Shown here piece by piece: positions 7,949 to 11,051 of a DNA stretch of 11,051 nucleotides (positions are counted from its first letter, which is position 1; the number at the start of each line of letters is the position of its first letter). The DNA is from Bacteroidales bacterium (GTDB lineage Bacteria > Bacteroidota > Bacteroidia > Bacteroidales > JAADJA01): positions 1 through 11,051 of the forward strand of contig JAOZOC010000058.1 of the NCBI GenBank assembly GCA_029933495.1, read 5' to 3'. A program made the translations under genes and the position numbers. Below the pieces are notes generated by a model. The model saw only the letters and a list, made by a program, of their open reading frames with translations, had not been told where the DNA came from and searched no databases.

Positions 7949-8953
7949 ATGATTAGAAAACTTTTTATCGGAATTATTTCCATTGCAGTTCTCACAATGA
8001 GTTCATGCAACAAAGATGATGACACTACCGACACCGGCACACCGGGCCCGGTAACGATTACCTACACAGTTAATGGCAATGTAGTTAGTTATCATGCTGA
8101 AGCAACAAATGCTGTAAGCTACGCCTGGGATCTTGCTAATGGGGAAACACCTACCGGACAAGATGTCACAGGTACTTACTCTTTTCCTGGCGAGTACACT
8201 GTTAAATGTACAGCCAAAGGACGTGAGAGTGACACTCAAGCGACTAAGAAAGTAGATGTTGCCGAAGGTGACCCTGACATCTTTAATGATGTAAATGTAG
8301 CTCTTTCCGGATATAACAGTACAACCGGAGAAAGTGAAGCAATCTGGACATGGGTTGATGCTCCGGGAGTTATGGGTGACGGCCCGCGTGATGGTGTTCC
8401 TGATACTGTTTATTTCAACCCTATTGATCAAAGCTGGTGGCAGAACGAAGGCGGTGACATTGATGAAAACGCTCTGGACGATGAGTATATGTTCAAGCTG
8501 AATCCTCAAATGGAATATGTTAATGATTTCCAAACATCATTTATGGTCAACTGGGCCTGGGCTGCCGTCAGAGGACATTATGACAATGAGCAACCCGGTA
8601 TTTGGGAAGACACTCCTTATTCGGGTTATGATAATCCTCAAACTGCAAGCTGGAGTGTTGAGCATATCGAAAATATCAACGACACTCTTACTTTTGAAAC
8701 AAACATCAACGGAGTAATGATGCCGGGTGCTTATGTTATTCACCTGACAAACAATGCTTCATTAGGGATGGAGTCAGCCGGTTATGATTATCAGATTCTG
8801 AAACTCACAGCAGATACTTTATGGGTTCGTTACGATAATACATTTCCTGAAGATCTTGGAAATTTCTACGATCCTGACGAGCTAGCTAACGAAGGTGCTG
8901 CACCCGGAGATCCGGATGAAGCTTACCTGAAACTTGTAAGAAAACAAGATTAA
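7949..8953 (+). CDS. PKD-domain surface lipoprotein, probable glycan-binding protein
   Basis: Probably a surface glycan-binding protein that holds the polymer near SusCD, in the place SusE/SusF occupy in the starch system. Seen in the 334 residues: a lipoprotein signal with Cys at 20 (TMSSC), followed by NKDDD, an acidic lysine-containing stretch of the kind that sends Bacteroidota lipoproteins to the cell surface; a PKD/Ig-like domain at about 36-104 with AVSYAWDLANGE and YSFPGEYTVKCTA; then a Trp- and Asp-rich domain at about 112-331 with IWTWVDAP, QSWWQNEGG, LDDEYMFKL and MVNWAWAAV. The C-terminal domain resembles, from memory, those of other PKD proteins encoded after susD, but I cannot name a family. 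No catalytic motif is evident. The aromatic residues suit carbohydrate stacking; the acidic character would suit cationic chitosan, which is speculation. Confidence 0.75.
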   Translation: MIRKLFIGIISIAVLTMSSCNKDDDTTDTGTPGPVTITYTVNGNVVSYHAEATNAVSYAWDLANGETPTGQDVTGTYSFPGEYTVKCTAKGRESDTQATKKVDVAEGDPDIFNDVNVALSGYNSTTGESEAIWTWVDAPGVMGDGPRDGVPDTVYFNPIDQSWWQNEGGDIDENALDDEYMFKLNPQMEYVNDFQTSFMVNWAWAAVRGHYDNEQPGIWEDTPYSGYDNPQTASWSVEHIENINDTLTFETNINGVMMPGAYVIHLTNNASLGMESAGYDYQILKLTADTLWVRYDNTFPEDLGNFYDPDELANEGAAPGDPDEAYLKLVRKQD

Positions 8954-8969
8954 TTTTCTCATATCAAAT

Positions 8970-9091
8970 CCGGGTTGTCAGAAAAGTCACCTACAAAGTC
9001 ATTTTGAGTGGAGTCGAAAAATGTACTTACTTCGACTCTGCTCAGTAAGACAATTTAGACTTTATTAATATTCTGACAATCCGGTTTTTTT
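8970..9091. repeat. Nested inverted repeat ending in a T-run (possible terminator)
   Basis: Outer arms 8970-8983 and 9071-9084 (CTGACAATCCGG core) pair over 14 positions with one G-U wobble, and seven T follow at 9085-9091. Inside, 8998-9018 and 9031-9051 form a second stem: of 21 positions, 16 are Watson-Crick, three are wobble and two are mismatched, with a 12-base loop. The inner arms (GAGTGGAGTCGAA / TTCGACTCTGCTC) resemble a worn copy of the GAGCGGAGTCGAAG-type repeat common in Bacteroidota, from memory. Placed between the PKD-protein and GH8 genes, it could terminate or attenuate transcription on the plus strand. Confidence 0.7.
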
Positions 9092-9110
9092 CATTTTTAA
9101 ATGTATTGCC

Positions 9111-10625
9111 ATGTCTAAAAAGATACTTCCCCTGATAATAGCCGGATTACTGGTCAGCTTTTACGCCCTTTCACAAAATTTCCCATTCCCCCAGCACAAT
9201 GATTACTTCAGTCACATTAAGCCGTCACAATATACCCAGGAACAACTTGACGACCAGGTTAGATCATTTTATGACGGATGGAAGAATAAACATCTCATAA
9301 ACGGCTGTGAGGATGATCATTATTATATTTATGTTGATGATGGAAACACAGTAACAGTTTCGGAAGCAATGGGATACGGGATGATGATAATTCCGTTAAT
9401 GGCAGGTTATGATGCCAATGCTAGAATATACTTCGACGGACTTTACAGATATTACAAAACTCATTCGAGTTATATAATGCCACATCTTATGGCATGGAAA
9501 CAGATCACCGGTTGTGTAAACTCGGGCGGACCCGATTCTGCATCTGACGGGGATATTGACATTGCTTTCGGATTACTTCTTGCTCACGCCCAATGGGGAA
9601 GTGAGGGAGAGATCAATTATCTGCACCAGGCAAGATTAATAATTTATGACATAATGGGAAACGATCCTTCGGAAGGAGATATTAACCAGAGTTTTAATAC
9701 TGTTAAACTGGGTGACTGGGTTACAAGCGGCAGCTATATGAACGGAACCAGAACTTCCGATTTCATTATGGATCATTTCAGGACTTTTGAATGTGCCTCA
9801 CACGATACAACCTGGAACTTTGTTGTGGACAAATGTTATGATCTTATCAGCGACATGCAAACAAATTACAGTCCTGAAACAGGCCTTTTACCTGATTTCA
9901 TTGATGATATTGACACAGAACCAAGACCTGCCGACCCGAATTATCTTGAAGGAGAACTTGACGGTAATTATTCATACAATGCCTGTCGCGACCCGTGGCG
10001 GCTTGCAAGTGATTATCTGATTAATGGTGACGAAAGGGCCAAAGAGGCTGCTATCAAAATCAATGAATGGCTTCTGGAATCTTCAGGAGGAAGTACAAAT
10101 CATGTTTATGCGGGCTATTATCTTGACGGGACAAAAGCTGTCGGCTGGTCTGATATCTCTTTTACAGCCCCTTTTGCTGTGGGAGCAATGCTTGACACAA
10201 ACAACCAGGAGTGGCTGAACACATTATATTCAAAGGTTTTAACATCGAATGTAAACAGTGGAGGATATTACGACAACACTCTGAAATTACTTTCGATGAT
10301 AACCATTTCCGGGAATTATTGGGTGCCTCCCTGCGAACTTATTAACGGAACGGCAGACCTTTATCAAAAAGATAAGAATTATTTTCGGATTTATCCCACC
10401 GTAACGAAAGATAAGCTGACAATAAAGGTAAACTCTGAGATCGTAAATAAAAGAATAAATCTCAGGATATATAATAGTTCTGGCAATCTGATTTTAAATA
10501 AACCTTTCCAAAATTCGACAGGGTCAATCATTAATCTGTCGGAATATCCGGATGGTATCTATCTGATTGGGTTATCAACAGAAAACGGAGAGTCACTTGG
10601 TTTTCAACGTGTGATAAAACAATAA
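9111..10625 (+). CDS. Secreted GH8 endo-glycosidase, probable chitosanase, with T9SS sorting domain
   Basis: Predicted extracellular endo-hydrolase, most likely cutting chitosan, possibly also mixed beta-glucan. Seen in the 504 residues: a Sec signal peptide ending near SQ22; a GH8 (alpha/alpha)6 domain at about 24-406 that starts with FPFPQH, as in Bacillus-type GH8 chitosanases; Glu85 in TVSEAMGYGMM as general acid; SASDGDIDIAFGLLLA at 143-158; and GLLPDF at 258-263. The usual GH8 base Asp is Asn290 (YNACRDPWR), while Glu280 in NYLEGELDG is a candidate replacement base, the arrangement I recall for chitosanases such as ChoK. The C-terminal 80 residues (IYPTVTKDKLTI, INLSEYPDGIYLI) are a type A T9SS sorting domain. 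The out-of-frame ATG at 9101 is not the start. It lies downstream of a possible terminator and meets the LacI-family gene tail-to-tail. Licheninase or cellulase is the alternative. Confidence 0.88.
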   Translation: MSKKILPLIIAGLLVSFYALSQNFPFPQHNDYFSHIKPSQYTQEQLDDQVRSFYDGWKNKHLINGCEDDHYYIYVDDGNTVTVSEAMGYGMMIIPLMAGYDANARIYFDGLYRYYKTHSSYIMPHLMAWKQITGCVNSGGPDSASDGDIDIAFGLLLAHAQWGSEGEINYLHQARLIIYDIMGNDPSEGDINQSFNTVKLGDWVTSGSYMNGTRTSDFIMDHFRTFECASHDTTWNFVVDKCYDLISDMQTNYSPETGLLPDFIDDIDTEPRPADPNYLEGELDGNYSYNACRDPWRLASDYLINGDERAKEAAIKINEWLLESSGGSTNHVYAGYYLDGTKAVGWSDISFTAPFAVGAMLDTNNQEWLNTLYSKVLTSNVNSGGYYDNTLKLLSMITISGNYWVPPCELINGTADLYQKDKNYFRIYPTVTKDKLTIKVNSEIVNKRINLRIYNSSGNLILNKPFQNSTGSIINLSEYPDGIYLIGLSTENGESLGFQRVIKQ

Positions 10626-10647
10626 TCAGAATTACGGCATCCTGATT
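10624..10647. terminator. Weak dyad between the convergent GH8 and LacI-family genes
   Basis: AATCAG (10624-10629) and CTGATT (10642-10647) form a 6-base stem with a 12-base loop over the junction of the two converging genes, whose stop codons are only six bases apart. On the minus strand ATTGTTTTA follows, a poor T-run; none follows on the plus strand. A bidirectional terminator would be expected here, but this structure is a weak candidate. Confidence 0.25.
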
Positions 10648-11051
10648 GCAGAACCTTTCAGGATAAAACTCACAGGCTTAACTTCCGTTTTTCTTTCTGC
10701 TTCAGGATTATCAATTTGATAGATAAGCATCCTGCCAGCCTCATAACCCATCTCGTATGCCGGTATTTTCAACAATGATAAATTATTTTTCAAACCTGCT
10801 ATCTGAGTATCCGAATCAATTGCTATCAGCAACAAATCATCAGGGATTTTCAGACCTGTATTACCGGAGATTCTCATAACCTCCATTGCTGCCAGAGTCC
10901 CTTTTGTTATAATAACCTGAGGTTGCTTTTCACTGTTAAATAGTTGCTCAACTCCTTTTCCAACCTCCCTGCCACAATAAAAAACAGACAAAGAAATTCT
11001 ATTCGATCCTGACATCTCAATAGCAGCTTCAAATGCCGAAACAATATTTGT
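10632..11051 (-). CDS. LacI-family transcriptional regulator, C-terminal part (cut by window end)
   Basis: Probably the sugar-responsive repressor of this locus. The reading frame is open to the window edge, giving 139 residues; the internal Met codon at 11013-11015 is not the true start, because the frame continues upstream with TNIVSAFEAAIE. Seen: the C-terminal half of a periplasmic-binding-protein-like effector domain, with QPQVIITKGTLAAMEVMR, then GLKIPDDLLLIAIDSD (the LacI-family P-D-L...D pattern), the SLLKIPAYEMGYEAGRMLI helix region and a final ILKGSAIRMP strand. The DNA-binding helix-turn-helix and the N-terminal part lie outside the window. It converges on the GH8 gene with a 6-base gap. 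Regulation through the two palindromes near 2950 and 3212 is inferred from family and context. A free sugar-binding protein is unlikely given the family signature. Confidence 0.85.
   Translation of the reverse strand, partial: TNIVSAFEAAIEMSGSNRISLSVFYCGREVGKGVEQLFNSEKQPQVIITKGTLAAMEVMRISGNTGLKIPDDLLLIAIDSDTQIAGLKNNLSLLKIPAYEMGYEAGRMLIYQIDNPEAERKTEVKPVSFILKGSAIRMP

Noticed and set aside
7440..8040. Minus-strand reading frames containing a repeated RDFAMLNIHPF peptide
   Set aside because: They lie mostly over the susD and PKD-protein genes; the repeated peptide is only the translation of the 46-bp tandem DNA repeat, and no family features are seen.
8003..8533. 176-residue minus-strand open frame
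   Set aside because: It lies opposite the well-supported PKD lipoprotein gene and shows no recognisable domain or signal; best seen as a chance open frame.
11013..11015. ATG as the start codon of the LacI-family gene
   Set aside because: The frame stays open upstream to the window edge with plausible LacI-like residues, and the product would lack a DNA-binding domain; the gene is cut by the window.
1..11051. CRISPR array, tRNA, rRNA, transposase or phage genes
   Set aside because: No regularly spaced repeat series, tRNA-like cloverleaf or mobile-element protein was seen; the only tandem repeat has two adjacent units with no spacers.

Overview
The window looks like a piece of a Bacteroidota chromosome. 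Evidence: a SusC/SusD pair, lipoproteins with Bacteroidota-style lipoboxes, promoter-like elements of the TTTG / TAnnTTTG type instead of -35/-10 boxes, weak or absent Shine-Dalgarno sequences, AT-rich DNA, and a C-terminal type IX secretion (T9SS) sorting domain. T9SS use points away from typical gut Bacteroides and towards environmental or marine groups such as Marinilabiliales, Cytophagales or Flavobacteriia; that placement is inference.

Layout: 1-235 has no gene but carries hairpin-forming dyads. A minus-strand gene (236-2863) encodes a lipoprotein GH2 enzyme of the exo-beta-D-glucosaminidase type. A 393-bp divergent control region follows (2864-3256), with two copies of an operator-like palindrome (core TGCAAT..ATTGCGCA), one on each promoter. 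The plus strand then encodes SusC (3257-6265), SusD (6278-7741), a PKD-containing surface lipoprotein (7949-8953) and a T9SS-secreted GH8 enzyme of the chitosanase type (9111-10625). A LacI-family regulator, cut by the window end, faces the operon from the minus strand (10632-11051). Two of the intergenic gaps hold repeats: a 46-bp tandem duplication after susD, and a nested inverted repeat ending in a T-run before the GH8 gene.

Proposed joint function (inference from family features): a compact polysaccharide utilization locus for chitosan or another glucosamine-containing beta-glycan. The GH8 enzyme would cut the polymer outside the cell, the PKD lipoprotein and SusD would bind the fragments, SusC would import them with TonB energy, and the GH2 enzyme would remove single glucosamines. 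Both hydrolases carry unusual catalytic-site signatures linked to chitosan-active branches: a Ser-Asp doublet in place of Asn-Glu in GH2, and an Asn in place of the usual Asp base plus a candidate replacement Glu in GH8. The LacI-family protein is the obvious candidate to bind the paired operators. No chitinase, deacetylase, glucosamine kinase or inner-membrane transporter is present in the window.
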